A stretch of DNA of 64,000 bases from CAWJAP01 sp963834365 (GCA_963834365.1 CAWIBS010000044.1:1-64000), one strand, 5' to 3'. Shown: positions 45,448-55,029, counted from the stretch's first letter. A program made the numbers and translations. The notes: generated by a model from the letters alone, not told the origin.

Positions 45448-47380
45448 TGGCCGTGGAGGCCACCGAGGACATCGGCGCCTACCTGGCCGCGCAGGAACGG
45501 AAGGAGCTGCTGCGCTTCCTCACGGCGGGGAGCGTGGACGATGGCAAGAGCACGCTCATCGGCCGGCTGCTGTACGACACGCAGCTGATTTACGAGGATC
45601 AGCTCGCGGCGGTGAAGCGCGACAGCGAGCGGAAGGGGACGACGGGCGGCGCGATCGATCTGTCGCTGCTCATGGACGGACTCAAAGCGGAGCGCGAGCA
45701 GGGCATCACGATCGACGTCGCCTACCGCTACTTCTCGACCAGCCGGCGCAAGTTCATCATCGCCGACTGTCCGGGCCACGAGCAGTACACCCGCAACATG
45801 GCGACGGGCGCGTCGAACTGCGACCTGGCGATCATCCTGATCGACGCGCGGCACGGCGTGCAGCGGCAGACGCGCCGCCATAGCTTCATCGTCTCGCTGC
45901 TCGGGATCCGCCACGTCGTCGTCGCGATCAACAAGATGGACCTCGTCGGGTGGTCGGAGTCGCGCTTCGACGAGATCCGGCACGAGTATGCGGATTTCGC
46001 CACCCGGCTGGACATGCGCGACCTGCGCTTCATCCCGCTGTCGGCGCTGCTCGGCGACAACCTCGTCGAGCCCAGCGCCCACATGCCGTGGTACCAGGGC
46101 GAGACGCTGCTGCGGCTGCTGGAGACCGTGCACATCGCCTCGGACCGCAACCTGATCGACTTCCGCCTGCCTGTTCAGTACGTGAATCGACCGAACCTCG
46201 ACTTCCGTGGGTTCTGCGGCACGGTGGCGTCGGGCGTGGTCCGGCAGGGCGACGAGGTCATGGTGCTGCCGTCCGGACAGCGCAGCCGCGTCAAGGCCCT
46301 CGTCACCTATGAGGGCGACGTGCCGCAGGCGTTCCCGCCGATGGCCGTCACGGTCGTGCTCGAGGACGAGATCGACGTGAGCCGGGGCAGCATGCTCGTG
46401 CATCCCGGCGAACCTGCCGCGACTCGAACAGACCTTCGAGGCGATGGTCGTGTGGATGGCCGAGGAACCGCTGGTGCCGGGCAAGGCGTATCTCGTCAAG
46501 CACACGGCGAACATCGTCAACGGGAGCGTGACGACCCTGCACTACCGCGTGGACGTCAACACGCTGCGCCGCGAGCCGGCGACGCGGCTGTCGATGAACG
46601 ACGTCGCGCGCTGCACGATCGCGGTGAGCCGGCCGCTGCCGGTGGACCCGTACCGGCACAATCGCGCCCTGGGCGCGTTCATCCTCATCGACCGGATGAC
46701 CAACCGGACGGTCGGTGCCGGCATGGTCGTGGACCGCCGCACCGCGCTCGAGCAGACGGGCGATCACTGGTCCGGCGATACGCGTGAGGCGGCGGCCTCC
46801 GCGGCGGCGACGACAGTGACCGCTGAAGAGCGGGCGGCGCGCTACGGCCAGCGGCCCGTCACCGTGCTGCTCACCGGCCTTGCCGGGTCCGGGAAGTCGA
46901 CGCTGGCCGCACGGCTGGAGCGGCGGCTGTTCGACGAAGGGCGCGCGGTCTGCGGTGCTCGACGGCCGCCAGATGCGGCAGACGATCAGCCGGGATCTGG
47001 GATTCACGCCGGGCGATCGGTCCGAGAACCTGCGCCGCGCGGCGGATGTTGCGCGCCTGATGAACGACACCGGACTGCTGTGCATCTGCGCCTTCCTCGC
47101 GCCGGACGCGGCTGTTCGCGCAAAGGCGCGTCACGCGATCGGCGCCGACCGTTTCCTCCTCGTGCACGTGTCGGCGCCGGTCGAGGTCTGCCGCGCCCGC
47201 GACCAGCACGGCGTCTACGCCCGGGCGGACTCGGGAGAGGTGCCGGACTATCCCGGCGTCACGGGCGCCTACGAGGCCCCGACCGACGCCGACCTCGTGC
47301 TGGACACAGCGACGCAGTCAGTGGACGCCTGCGTCGATGCGCTGATGGAACTGTTGCGCGCCCGAGGCGCGGTGGCGTAG
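45447..47380 (+). CDS. cysNC: Bifunctional CysN sulfurylase GTPase and CysC APS kinase, frameshifted
   Basis: The GTPase domain (LRFLTAGSVDDGKSTLIGRL, EREQGITIDVAYRYF, IADCPGHEQYTRNMATGAS, AINKMDLVGW) is followed by the EF-Tu-like beta domains (SSGVVRQGDEVMVLPSG-like, YRVDVNTLRREPATRLSMNDVARC) and from about residue 460 an APS kinase (VLLTGLAGSGKSTLAARLERRL, VLDGRQMRQTISRDLGF, VCRARDQHGVYARA). Frame changes fall near 46420 and 46950. Together with CysD it turns sulfate into PAPS. The APS kinase here has a GLAGSGKST loop and DGRQ in place of DGDN, also seen in CysNC fusions. Confidence 0.9.
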
Positions 47381-47397
47381 GGATCCTCGCGCCATCA

Positions 47398-47550
47398 CGA
47401 TCGCCGACACCCGTCCGGCTGAAGCCGGACACTACGCCGAAAACCCCAACTCCAGAACGGCGCAGTCTCAGGCCGAACAGCCGTAGTGTCCGGCTTCAGC
47501 CGGACCGGCGTACGGCCTCCGCAGGAGGGCGGGGCTTCAGCCCCGCCGCA
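47398..47550. repeat. Three REP-like palindromes
   Basis: GTCCGGCTGAAGCCGGAC (about 47411-47428), GTCCGGCTTCAGCCGGAC (about 47487-47504) and GCGGGGCTTCAGCCCCGC (about 47530-47547) between convergent cysNC and rfbC. The last one contains the rfbC stop codon (47537-47539). Confidence 0.85.
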
Positions 47551-48077
47551 AATCTCGCAAACGCTGATGCGCCCGGTCTCGTGCCGAGAGGATCGGCGTT
47601 CCGGTCGGCCACTCGATGCCGACATCCGGATCGTCCCAGGCGAGCCCGCGCTCGGCGGGCGGATCGTAGGGCGCCGAGCACTTGTACTCCACGTCCGCGA
47701 CGTCGCTGAGGACGCAGAAGCCGTGCGCGAACCCGATCGGGACGTAGAGCTGTCGAAAGCTCTCGGCCGACAAGCGCGCGCCGACCCAGCGGCCGAACGT
47801 CGGCGACCCGGTGCGGATGTCCACGGCGACGTCGAAGATCTCGCCCGCGAGGACCCGGATCAGCTTGGCCTGCGCGATTGGGGCCGACCTGCCAGTGCAG
47901 CCCGCGCAGGGTGTGGCGCACCGAGCGCGAATGGTTGTCCTGCACGAAGGTGACGCCGACTCCGCCGGCCGCGTACCGCGCGGCATTGTAGGTTTCGACG
48001 AAGAACCCTCGATCGTCGCGATGGACCGCCGGTTCGATGAGGAGGACCTCTGCGATCGCCGTCGGGGTGACCGTCAC
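47537..48077 (-). CDS. rfbC: dTDP-4-dehydrorhamnose 3,5-epimerase, one frameshift
   Basis: Epimerises dTDP-4-keto-6-deoxyglucose in dTDP-L-rhamnose synthesis. About 180 residues: VLLIEPAVHRDDRGFFVETYN, VQDNHSRSVRHTLRGLHWQ (catalytic His), then after a frame change near 47885 AKLIRVLAGEIFDVAVDIR, GSPTFGRWVGARLS, and LYVPIGFAHGFCVLSDVADVEYKCSAPYDP. ATG at 48077 overlaps the rfbA stop by 4 bp. rfbB and rfbD are not in the window. Confidence 0.92.
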
Positions 48078-48964
48078 CGCGCGTCTCCCTGCTGATCGTG
48101 GTCGAGCATGCGCAGCAGGTACTCGCCGTACGAGTTCTTGCGCATCGGCTCCGCGATGCGCCGCACGTCCTCGCCGGTGATGTACCCCATACGAAAGGCG
48201 ATCTCCTCGACGCAGCAGATCATCAGGCCCTGCCGCTCCTCGATCGTCTGCACGAAGTGCGACGCTTGCAGCAGCGATTCGTGCGTGCCGGTGTCGAGCC
48301 AGGCGATGCCGCGGCCGAGCCGCTCGACGACCAGCTCGCCGGCCTCGAGGTAGCGACGGTTGACGTCCGTGATCTCGAGCTCCCCGCGGGGCGACGGCGC
48401 CAGCGACGCGGCGATGTCGAGCACGCGGTTGTCGTAGAAGTACAGGCCCGTGACCGCGTGCGACGACCGCGGCTGGGCCGGCTTCTCCTCGATGCTCATC
48501 GCCCGGCCGGCGGCGTCGAACTCGACGACGCCGTAGCGCTCGGGGTCGCGAACGGCGTAGCCGAAGACCGTCGCGCCGTGCTCGCGGGCGCGCGCCGCCC
48601 GCAGCACGTCGGGGAAGCCGTGGCCGAAGAAGATGTTGTCGCCGAGCGCCAGCGCCACGCGGTCGGCGCCGACGAACTCGCGGCCGAGGATGAACGCCTG
48701 GGCCAGCCCCTCGGGCCGGGGCTGCGCGGCATACGCGAGCCGCAACCCCAGATCCTCGCCCGATCCCAGCAGGCGCTTGAAGCTGTCCTGGTCCTCGGGG
48801 GTCGTGATGAGGAGGATGTCCCGGATGCCCGCCAGCATCAGCGTGGCCAGCGGGTAATAGACCATCGGCTTGTTGTAGACGGGAACGAGCTGCTTGCAGA
48901 TCCCCCGCGTGATGGGGTAGAGGCGGGTTCCGCTGCCGCCCGCCAGAATTATTCCTTTCAGCAC
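48074..48964 (-). CDS. rfbA: Glucose-1-phosphate thymidylyltransferase
   Basis: Makes dTDP-glucose from glucose-1-P and dTTP, first step to dTDP-rhamnose. 296 residues, intact, starting MLKGIILAGGSGTRLYPITRG (nucleotide loop). Also visible: KQLVPVYNKPMVYYPLATLM, LGDNIFFGHGF, YGVVEFD, EEKPAQPRSSHAVTGLYFYDN, ITDVNRRYLE and WLDTGTHESLLQASHFV. Transcribed leftward and coupled to rfbC. It diverges from the secreted FAEG protein with 359 bp between, suggesting both start from that interval. Marks the beginning of the polysaccharide region. Confidence 0.96.
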   Translation of the reverse strand: MLKGIILAGGSGTRLYPITRGICKQLVPVYNKPMVYYPLATLMLAGIRDILLITTPEDQDSFKRLLGSGEDLGLRLAYAAQPRPEGLAQAFILGREFVGADRVALALGDNIFFGHGFPDVLRAARAREHGATVFGYAVRDPERYGVVEFDAAGRAMSIEEKPAQPRSSHAVTGLYFYDNRVLDIAASLAPSPRGELEITDVNRRYLEAGELVVERLGRGIAWLDTGTHESLLQASHFVQTIEERQGLMICCVEEIAFRMGYITGEDVRRIAEPMRKNSYGEYLLRMLDHDQQGDAR

Positions 48965-49323
48965 ACGTTCATTCCTCCACCGGTCCGGACGTTACTTCAG
49001 AACAGCGCACCACGATCTGCCGGCAACCCCGGCGGCGTCAAGCGCGGGTCGCGTCTGGAGGTCCGAGCATGTAGTTTTGGTTGTCGCCGTGCAAATACTT
49101 CCAAGTCGTTGGATCGCAGCGTGACGATTTTATGCTGTCGTGGAGCGCCGGAACGCGGGTACGAATCGCCCATCGCGTCGCGAGCCACGACAAAGTTCAC
49201 AGGATTGCGCAGTCGGTCTGACTTTTGCTCACCCGGAGCCCCCGGCAGCTACCCGGCTCGGAAGGGCCAGCGCCAGCGGCCACAATCTTCGACGACGATG
49301 TTCTTGACGGAGGGCAGCAGGGG
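48965..49323. other. 359-bp divergent intergenic region, presumed promoters
   Basis: Lies between divergent rfbA and the secreted FAEG gene. It has lower GC than its surroundings in places (for example around 49070-49140) and holds one sigma-54-like site at 49214-49229. No open frame looks genuine and none of the REP palindromes is present. Confidence 0.6.
49214..49229 (+). promoter_or_regulatory. Candidate sigma-54 (-24/-12) site
   Basis: Reads CGGTCTGACTTTTGCT: GG-N10-GC with a full TTGCT -12 half but a poor -24 half (8 of 12 positions). Predicted start near 49240 would leave an 84-base leader before the ATG at 49324. Supported mainly by similar sites elsewhere in the region. Confidence 0.3.
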
Positions 49324-50958
49324 ATGAGCTGCGGGAAGCGAAGCCCTGAGAGGGCAGTCCGCGCACGGCGCTGGCTCAGGCTCGCCTGCATCGCAGGGGT
49401 CGGGCTGATGGCGCCGGGCCTCGCGCACGCAGCAGGGCTGACGGTGGCCTGGGACGCGAGCTCGGGTGTCACCGGCTATCGGCTGCACTATCGCCCTGAG
49501 AGCGGTGGGGACGCCCAAATCCGAACCTTGCCCGGTTCCGTCACGTGGGGACGCATCGAGGGGCTGGATGCCGGCCGCCGCTACACGGTCTGGGTCGTGG
49601 CCTTCAACTTCGCCGGTGACAGTCCCGCCTCGGCCAGCGCCTCGGGCGTCGCGACGGACAACGTCGCCGTGCCGCCGGGCGCCGCGCAGACCTTCTTCGC
49701 CGAAGGGGCCGCAGGGTTTTTCTCCTATCGCCTCGCCTTCCTCAATACGGCCAGCACCGAGAGCGTCGCCAGCGTCGCGTTCCTGCGCGAAGGGGCGGCT
49801 CCGGTGTATCGCGATTACGTGCTTCCCGCCAGCGGGCGCGCGACGATTGCGGCCTCCGACGTCCCCGAACTGATCGGAACCTCGTTTGCCGCGTCCGTGC
49901 TCACTTCGCCGGCGGTGGTGGCGGAGCGGACGATGCGCTGGCGGGTCAACGGCTCCGACGGCGCACATTCGGCGAAAGCGCTGCCCACCCGGGCCACGCA
50001 ATGGTTTCTGGCCGAGGGGGACGCCGGCTTCTTCGACACCTTCGTGCTCATCGCCAACCCGGGCGCCGCGGCGGCCACGGCCACGGTGGACTTCCTGCTC
50101 GATGGCGGCGGGGTGGTGCAGCGCACCTACGCCCTGGCACCGACCCAGCGGCTGACCATCTGGACCAACCAGATCCCCGAGCTCGTCGGCCATTCGTTCG
50201 CGACGACGATCCGCACGACACAGCCGGCGCTGGTCGAGCGGGCCATGTACTTCCGCGGACCGAACGGCGCGTGGGAGGGCGGCCACTCGTCCGCTGCAGT
50301 GGTCTCTGGCGCTCGCAGCTGGTTCCTGGCCGAGGGCAGCACCGGGGACTGGTTCGAGACCTTCGTGCTGATCAGCAATCCGAACAGCTCACCGGTCACG
50401 GCCACGATTCAGTACTTGACCCCGTCGGGAGTCGCCCGGACAGAAACCCGCACGCTGCCCGCATCGAGCCGCACGACGATTCCCGTGGACACGCTGCCCG
50501 GCCTCGAGAACACCGACGTCTCCTGTTCCATCTCCGCCAGCGCCAACATCATCGTCGAGCGGTCGATGTATTGGCCCGGGTTCGGGCCTTGGTACGGCGG
50601 CCATAACAGCGTGGGCATTCCGGCCCTCGGCACCCGGTGGGCGCTCGCCGAAGGCGAGGTGGGCGGTGAGGACGGCGCCGATACGTTCGTGCTGCTCGCG
50701 AATCCCGGGGGCACGACGGCGGAGGTCACGCTCACGTTCCTGCCGACCTCGGGCGCCCCGGTCGCCATCACGCGCAGCGTTCCGCCGCGATCGCGCGTCA
50801 CCGTGGCGGCTTCGTCGCTCGGCCTGGCGTCGGGCGAACGGTTCGGCGTGGTGATCGACTCGGATGAGCCCATCGCCGTCGAGCGATCGATCTACTGGAA
50901 CTACCTCGGCGCGCTCTGGACGAGCGGGACGAACGAAACCGCCACTGCTCGACCCTAG
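49324..50958 (+). CDS. Secreted fibronectin III-like protein with four FAEG repeats
   Basis: 544 residues, intact. Signal peptide (RRWLRLACIAGVGLMAPGLAHA), a fibronectin type III-like domain (LTVAWDASSGVTGYRLHYR, YTVWVVAFNFAGDSPAS; about residues 37-120), then four repeats of about 105 residues. Each repeat opens with FFAEG/FLAEG/ALAEG, contains a FVLIANPG-like strand, a polar SRTTI segment and closes with VERAMYF or VERSMYW. The same repeat module ends the BACON protein at 8856-12317, so the two are related surface proteins. Function unknown; adhesion or matrix role is inferred from architecture and its place beside polysaccharide genes. Confidence 0.75.
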   Translation: MSCGKRSPERAVRARRWLRLACIAGVGLMAPGLAHAAGLTVAWDASSGVTGYRLHYRPESGGDAQIRTLPGSVTWGRIEGLDAGRRYTVWVVAFNFAGDSPASASASGVATDNVAVPPGAAQTFFAEGAAGFFSYRLAFLNTASTESVASVAFLREGAAPVYRDYVLPASGRATIAASDVPELIGTSFAASVLTSPAVVAERTMRWRVNGSDGAHSAKALPTRATQWFLAEGDAGFFDTFVLIANPGAAAATATVDFLLDGGGVVQRTYALAPTQRLTIWTNQIPELVGHSFATTIRTTQPALVERAMYFRGPNGAWEGGHSSAAVVSGARSWFLAEGSTGDWFETFVLISNPNSSPVTATIQYLTPSGVARTETRTLPASSRTTIPVDTLPGLENTDVSCSISASANIIVERSMYWPGFGPWYGGHNSVGIPALGTRWALAEGEVGGEDGADTFVLLANPGGTTAEVTLTFLPTSGAPVAITRSVPPRSRVTVAASSLGLASGERFGVVIDSDEPIAVERSIYWNYLGALWTSGTNETATARP

Positions 50959-50960
50959 CA

Positions 50961-51055
50961 CAGGGCTCAGGGCTCGAGACTGAGGGCGGGGCTCAGGCTA
51001 GCTGGCCTAGACCTTGGGCTCCGAGCCCTGAGGCTCCTGAGCCTTGAGCCCTGGA
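50961..51055. repeat. Low-complexity GGCTCAGG-type repeats, inverted halves
   Basis: CAGGGCTCAGGGCTCGAGACTGAGG-like units on the left (50961-51000) face reverse-complement GAGCCCTGAGGCTCCTGAGCC-type units on the right (51021-51058). The right half overlaps the 3' end of the sigma-54 activator gene, so its last residues (GPGLKAQEPQGSEPKV) are repeat-derived. Confidence 0.7.
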
Positions 51056-52158
51056 CCCTGAGCCATCCGGAATCCATGAAAGGGGACCAGACACTGGTGC
51101 TTCCTGAGCACGTTCAGGAAGCGCTTGTAGTCGGTCTTCTTCATGTTGAACAGCTCCACGAGCACGCTGTAGCGGCCCTGGACCTGCTCGAGCCCGTGAC
51201 CCACCACGAGCCGCAGATGCTCGCGCGTCAGGTCGTGGCTGGCGAACGGTTCGTAGACCACGGTCCAGAACGATTCGCCGTCCTGCAGCATCCGCGACAG
51301 CAGCCGTCGTGCCACGGCGTGGGGTCCCTCGTCGGGCAGGTCGGGCCGATCCTGGGCCCTGGGCGCGACGACCGGCAGCCGCATCTCCATCGGAAGATCG
51401 CCGAGCCCGACCATCTCGCGGCGCTTGACGACCAGGCGCTCCGCGACGTTCTTCAACTCGCGCACGTTGCCGGGCCAGTCGTGCTCGAGCAGGCACTCCA
51501 TCGCGTCGGCGTCGAAGGGCGGAACGGCGACCGCGTGGCGTTCCGCGTAGGCGTCCAGGAAGTGATCGAGGAGCGGCCGGATGTCTTCGCGACGCTCCCG
51601 CAGCGGCGGGATGTGGACGTGAATCACGTTCAGCCGGTAGAAGAGGTCTTCACGAAACAGACCCTCGGCGATGCGTGTCCGGAGCTCCCGGTGGGTCGCG
51701 CAGATCACGCGCACGTTCACCGGCGCGGCGAGGTGGGTCGCCCCGACCTGCTGCACCTCGCCAGTCTCGAGGAACCGGAGCAGCAGGGCCTGCATCCGGA
51801 GCGACATCTCCCCGACTTCGTCGAGCAACACCGTTCCCTGGTGGGCCATCTGCAGCAGGCCCGGCTTGTCACGATAGGCGCCGGTGAAACTGCCCCTGAC
51901 GTGTCCGAAGAGCTCGGATTCGAGCAGTGAGTCCGGGAGTCCGCCGCAATTGACCGTGACGAACGGCCTGTGTGCGCGGAGGCTGCGGCCCTGGATCAGC
52001 CGCGCAGCCACCTCCTTGCCGACGCCGCTCTCTCCCGTGATGAGCACCTTGGCGTCACAGCGCGCGGCTTCGGCCAGATCGCCGTCGAGCGCACGGGTGG
52101 CGGCACTGTGGCCAACGAGAGCGGGCAGGTCAGTCACGATGGAGTCGGAAATCGGCAT
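51007..52158 (-). CDS. Stand-alone sigma-54 activator (AAA+), no receiver domain
   Basis: About 383 residues. Lacks an N-terminal regulatory domain; the AAA+ core starts at once (LPALVGHSAATRALDGDL). GESGVGKE (Walker A), ELFGHVRGSFTGAYRDK with the sigma-54 contact loop GSFTGA, VLLDEVGEMSLRMQALLLRF (Walker B), sensor regions, and WPGNVRELKNVAERLV. The C-terminal 100 residues (RLLSRMLQDGESFWTVVYEPF, LTREHLRLVV, GLEQVQGRYSVLVELFNM, KRFLNVLRKH) look like a divergent Fis-type HTH with an unusual preceding helix set. ATG 52158 (MPISDSIV) is preferred. It diverges from the small gene at 52352, which has a good -24/-12 site. Confidence 0.85.
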   Translation of the reverse strand: MPISDSIVTDLPALVGHSAATRALDGDLAEAARCDAKVLITGESGVGKEVAARLIQGRSLRAHRPFVTVNCGGLPDSLLESELFGHVRGSFTGAYRDKPGLLQMAHQGTVLLDEVGEMSLRMQALLLRFLETGEVQQVGATHLAAPVNVRVICATHRELRTRIAEGLFREDLFYRLNVIHVHIPPLRERREDIRPLLDHFLDAYAERHAVAVPPFDADAMECLLEHDWPGNVRELKNVAERLVVKRREMVGLGDLPMEMRLPVVAPRAQDRPDLPDEGPHAVARRLLSRMLQDGESFWTVVYEPFASHDLTREHLRLVVGHGLEQVQGRYSVLVELFNMKKTDYKRFLNVLRKHQCLVPFHGFRMAQGPGLKAQEPQGSEPKV

Positions 52159-52316
52159 GAGTCCGGCCGTCCTGAATCGCGGCGCAGGTGGGGCGACGGG
52201 CCGCATGGAGTCAGGGTCGCAAGAACGTCGGTCAAAAGACTCATGCAGCGGCGACTTTCCCGCAGTCGCTCTCGGAAATCGGCCCGAAGGACGTTGATCT
52301 TGAGCGGGATACGAGT

Positions 52317-52333
52317 CGGGAACGACCCTTGCT
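52317..52333 (+). promoter_or_regulatory. Sigma-54-like promoter of the small gene
   Basis: Reads GGGAACGACCCTTGCT: GG-N10-GC, 10 of 12 consensus positions including ACG and TTGCT. It sits in the divergent gap beside a sigma-54 activator. Predicted +1 near 52344 leaves only 8 bases before the ATG and no ribosome-binding site. Confidence 0.55.
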
Positions 52334-52351
52334 TTCTAAACACCAGCAACC

Positions 52352-52585
52352 ATGGATATCCACTTCGTTTCGACGTTGACCCCAGAAGACGAGGCCCGCT
52401 ACGCGCCGCTGGTCCTCGCCGCCGTGAAAGCGCTCCTCGATTCGATGCCGATATCCTACGCCGTTCGCATCGCGACGACGAACGGCCAGGTGTTTCAGCA
52501 CACGAAAACCGAGGAAGCTGACACTCTGGAGGAACCGTCCGGTCCCCCTCGACTGGTGACGGGACTGCACCGGGCGTCGGCCTGA
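52352..52585 (+). CDS. Small protein of unknown function, sigma-54-linked
   Basis: 77 residues, starting MDIHFVSTLTPEDEARYAP and containing ALLDSMPISYAVRIATTNGQVFQHT. I cannot name the family. It is soluble, acidic, with one predicted helix (residues 15-33) and two strands. The protein N-terminus recurs at 62699 as a broken copy, and both copies have a sigma-54-like site upstream, showing that the gene-plus-promoter is a duplicated unit. Tightly divergent from the sigma-54 activator at 51007-52158. It could be a regulator or target protein of that system; no function is claimed. Confidence 0.7.
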   Translation: MDIHFVSTLTPEDEARYAPLVLAAVKALLDSMPISYAVRIATTNGQVFQHTKTEEADTLEEPSGPPRLVTGLHRASA

Positions 52586-52768
52586 TTCAGCGTCTGCGGG
52601 CGCAACTCGAACCGCATTCCTGCGCCCTGTCGGTCTTCGTTCCCCAGCCTGCCTGCCCGTGGCGTACGCCACGGGCACATTGACCTGCGAGTCCCGCGCC
52701 AGCTAGCGTGGTCGCACGGTCCCGACGCTACGCTCAGGCGGCGGGGCCTGGCTCAGCGGGGGTATGCG

Positions 52769-54877
52769 TCATCCGCCAGTGGCAGAAACGGTGATCCTCT
52801 CGGATGAGTCGGGGACGGCCAGCGAGACGACCCGCGACGATCCTGCTCGATCGATGGTGGCCGCCGCCAAATTGGTGCGATAGCGCTCGCTTGCGAAGGC
52901 TGCCGCAAGATCGATCGACGATCCGAGCGCGAGGCGCTGCGCGAGCTTGAGGGGACCGTTCAGAAGACGGAGCAGCCAGCCAGGGAACCAGAACACGCGC
53001 AGGTCGGGCCGCCGCTCGCCGCAGTCGGGCGACGAGTTCGCGCGCGCGTGGGCGCCGGCGCCTCGACCAGATTCAACAGCGGCGGCGCCGCGTCCGGATC
53101 CTGCGGCATAGCTGCGGAACACGCGAGCCGGCCGTGCGGACGTCGCAGACGCTCAGCGGCGTGCGCTTGCCGCCGATGGCGACGAAGACACGGGCCGAGC
53201 TCGCGGCCGAGCCGTCCGGGCGGCTGGAAGTCGTCGAAGTCGACGAGCGGACCGGGCCGGACCACCTTGACGCCGCAGCTCCGCGCTCCGCGCCGACGCT
53301 GGCGCGAGCACTTCGGATTCGGCCTTGCCCCAGACGTAGGGCCCGCGGCCGAGGTTGCCGGCGTCGACCGGCGTCGTCTCGTCGACGATGCGGCCGACTC
53401 GCCCGGCTTGATCACCGCGAGGCTGCTGATGTGGACGACCGTCTTCACGCCGGCCGCGCGCCGCGCTTCGATCGACGTGCCGCGTCGCGGCGATCGAGTT
53501 GCGCTCGTGTTCGTCCTTGCCGCCGGCGGTCTCGGCGGCGCAATGGACGACGATCGTCGACGCCCTCATGAGCGTCGGCGTCGAGCGGCGCGCGCGAGAT
53601 CGGCCGCCACGTACTCGACGCCCGGCACGCGCGCCGACCACGGCGGCAGGCGACGCGCCAGCGACGCGGACCGCGAACCCGGCGTGGCGCAGTTCCTCGA
53701 CGACCCGCCGGCCCAAGCAGCCCGGTGCCGCCGGTGACGAGCACGGTCCCGGCGTGCGGTGGACGCGGCGGCAGCGTCGCCGACTGCGCTGGCGAGCAGC
53801 GCCTGCGCGCCGCGCCTCGCGTGCGCGCTCCGCCTCGGCGAGCGCGCGCGCCGATGCGCTCGCAGACGTCGACGGTGTCGAGGATCGACTGCGGCGACAG
53901 CGGCGACGGACCGCCGTCGGCGATGCTGTCGTAGAAGCGCCCGACGAGCGTCGGCAGGCCGGGATACGAGCCGTGCTCGCCGAAGATGAGCGACGCGAAT
54001 CCGCTCGTCGCGCCCGTGATGCGTCTGGAAGGCGCGCCGGTACGGCGTGAGCAGCACGCCCGGGCCCGGTCCCGGGACCCGTCGAGCCGCGTGACCGATC
54101 CGGTGACGTAGTCGGCGCGCAGCGATCCGTTGGTGCCGACGATGTGCTGGTACTGCTCGATCGGCCGCCCGCTCAGCGTCACGATGAGCATGCCGGTGCA
54201 GTCGCCGAGCCGGAGCAGCGCGTAGACGTCGCCGCTCGGCCGCACGTCCAGCCCGATGAGCTCGACCGGCGCGTCGGTGCAGGCCGGCTCCCGGCGCGCA
54301 GCTGCTCGACCAGCGGATACACCGCGTGCGGCAGGATGTCGTTCGCCTGATCGACCGGGCGTGATCGTCCGCCGCACCTTCCGGAACGAGAAGAAGCTCT
54401 CGACGTGGACGACGCGGCCGATCGAGCGAGCATCTCGAGCGCGAGCAGCGCCGGCCGCTCGAACAGGCACTGGTGGCCGGCGCAGACCTTGAGCGCCGCG
54501 TTCGGCGGCGAGCGCGAGGAGCACTTCGGCCTCGACTCGCGTCGGCGTGAACGGCTTCTCGACGTAGACGTGGCAGCCGGCCTCGAGCGCGAGCGCGCCG
54601 AGCGCCGCGTGCGTGTGCCGGCGGCGTGACGATGTGAACGACGTCGGGCTTGGCGCGTCTCGAGCATCTCGCCGGCGTCTTCGAAGAGGCGCGCGCCGGC
54701 GGGGAGCACATCGCGCCAGCGCCTCGGCCGACGCGGCGGGATCGGCGACGCCCGACCACGCGAGCGCCCGGGACGTGCGGCAATCGCCTTGAGATGGTGC
54801 AGGCCCATCTTGCCGGTGCCGATCAGGCCGACCGTCACTGGCCTCGACAACGCCGCCGCGTCTTCTCTATTTGCCAT
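52769..54877 (-). CDS. Gfo/Idh/MocA oxidoreductase fused to NAD-dependent epimerase, heavily frameshifted
   Basis: About 700 residues spread over three frames. The N-terminal half starts MANREDAAALSRPVTVGLIGTGKMGLHHLKAI (Rossmann loop), continues through VYVEKPFTP-like, VVHVESFFSFRKVRRT and LPHAVYPLVEQLR, as in Gfo/Idh/MocA sugar dehydrogenases. Near 53900-53750 it passes through ERIGAR and an Ala-rich linker into VLVTGGTGLLG, RRVVEELRHAGFAVRV, TIVVHCAAETAGGKDEHERNS, VVHISSLAVIKPG and the YVWGKAE active-site Tyr/Lys of an extended SDR epimerase. The C-terminus (FRSYAAGSG...FWFPGWLLRLLNGPLKLAQRL) is in one frame. More than ten indels; no clear stop between halves, so fusion is favoured. Role: nucleotide-sugar modification. 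Confidence 0.65.
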
Positions 54878-54989
54878 CGCTCTCGGTGTCGACCATGCGC
54901 CGCCGGGGACCGCCGATCTGGCTGGGTCCTCAGACCGCCAGCCCGTGACTTCCCGACTGCCATGCCCAAACACCACATTATGCCGCAGC

Positions 54990-55008
54990 CAGCACTTCTG
55001 ACGCCACG
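54990..55008 (-). promoter_or_regulatory. Candidate sigma-54 (-24/-12) site
   Basis: The minus strand reads TGGCGTCAGAAGTGCT: TGGC at -24 and TGCT at -12 with correct spacing (8 of 12). It lies about 110 bp before the Gfo/epimerase ATG and inside/after the activator remnant. Confidence 0.35.
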
Positions 55009-55029
55009 GCGGCGCTCCTACGTGATTCC

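Noticed and set aside
47381..47536. Hairpins after cysNC as classical Rho-independent terminators
   Set aside because: No U-tract follows the stems, and the same palindromes occur between co-directional genes of one operon (for example 16788, 20913).
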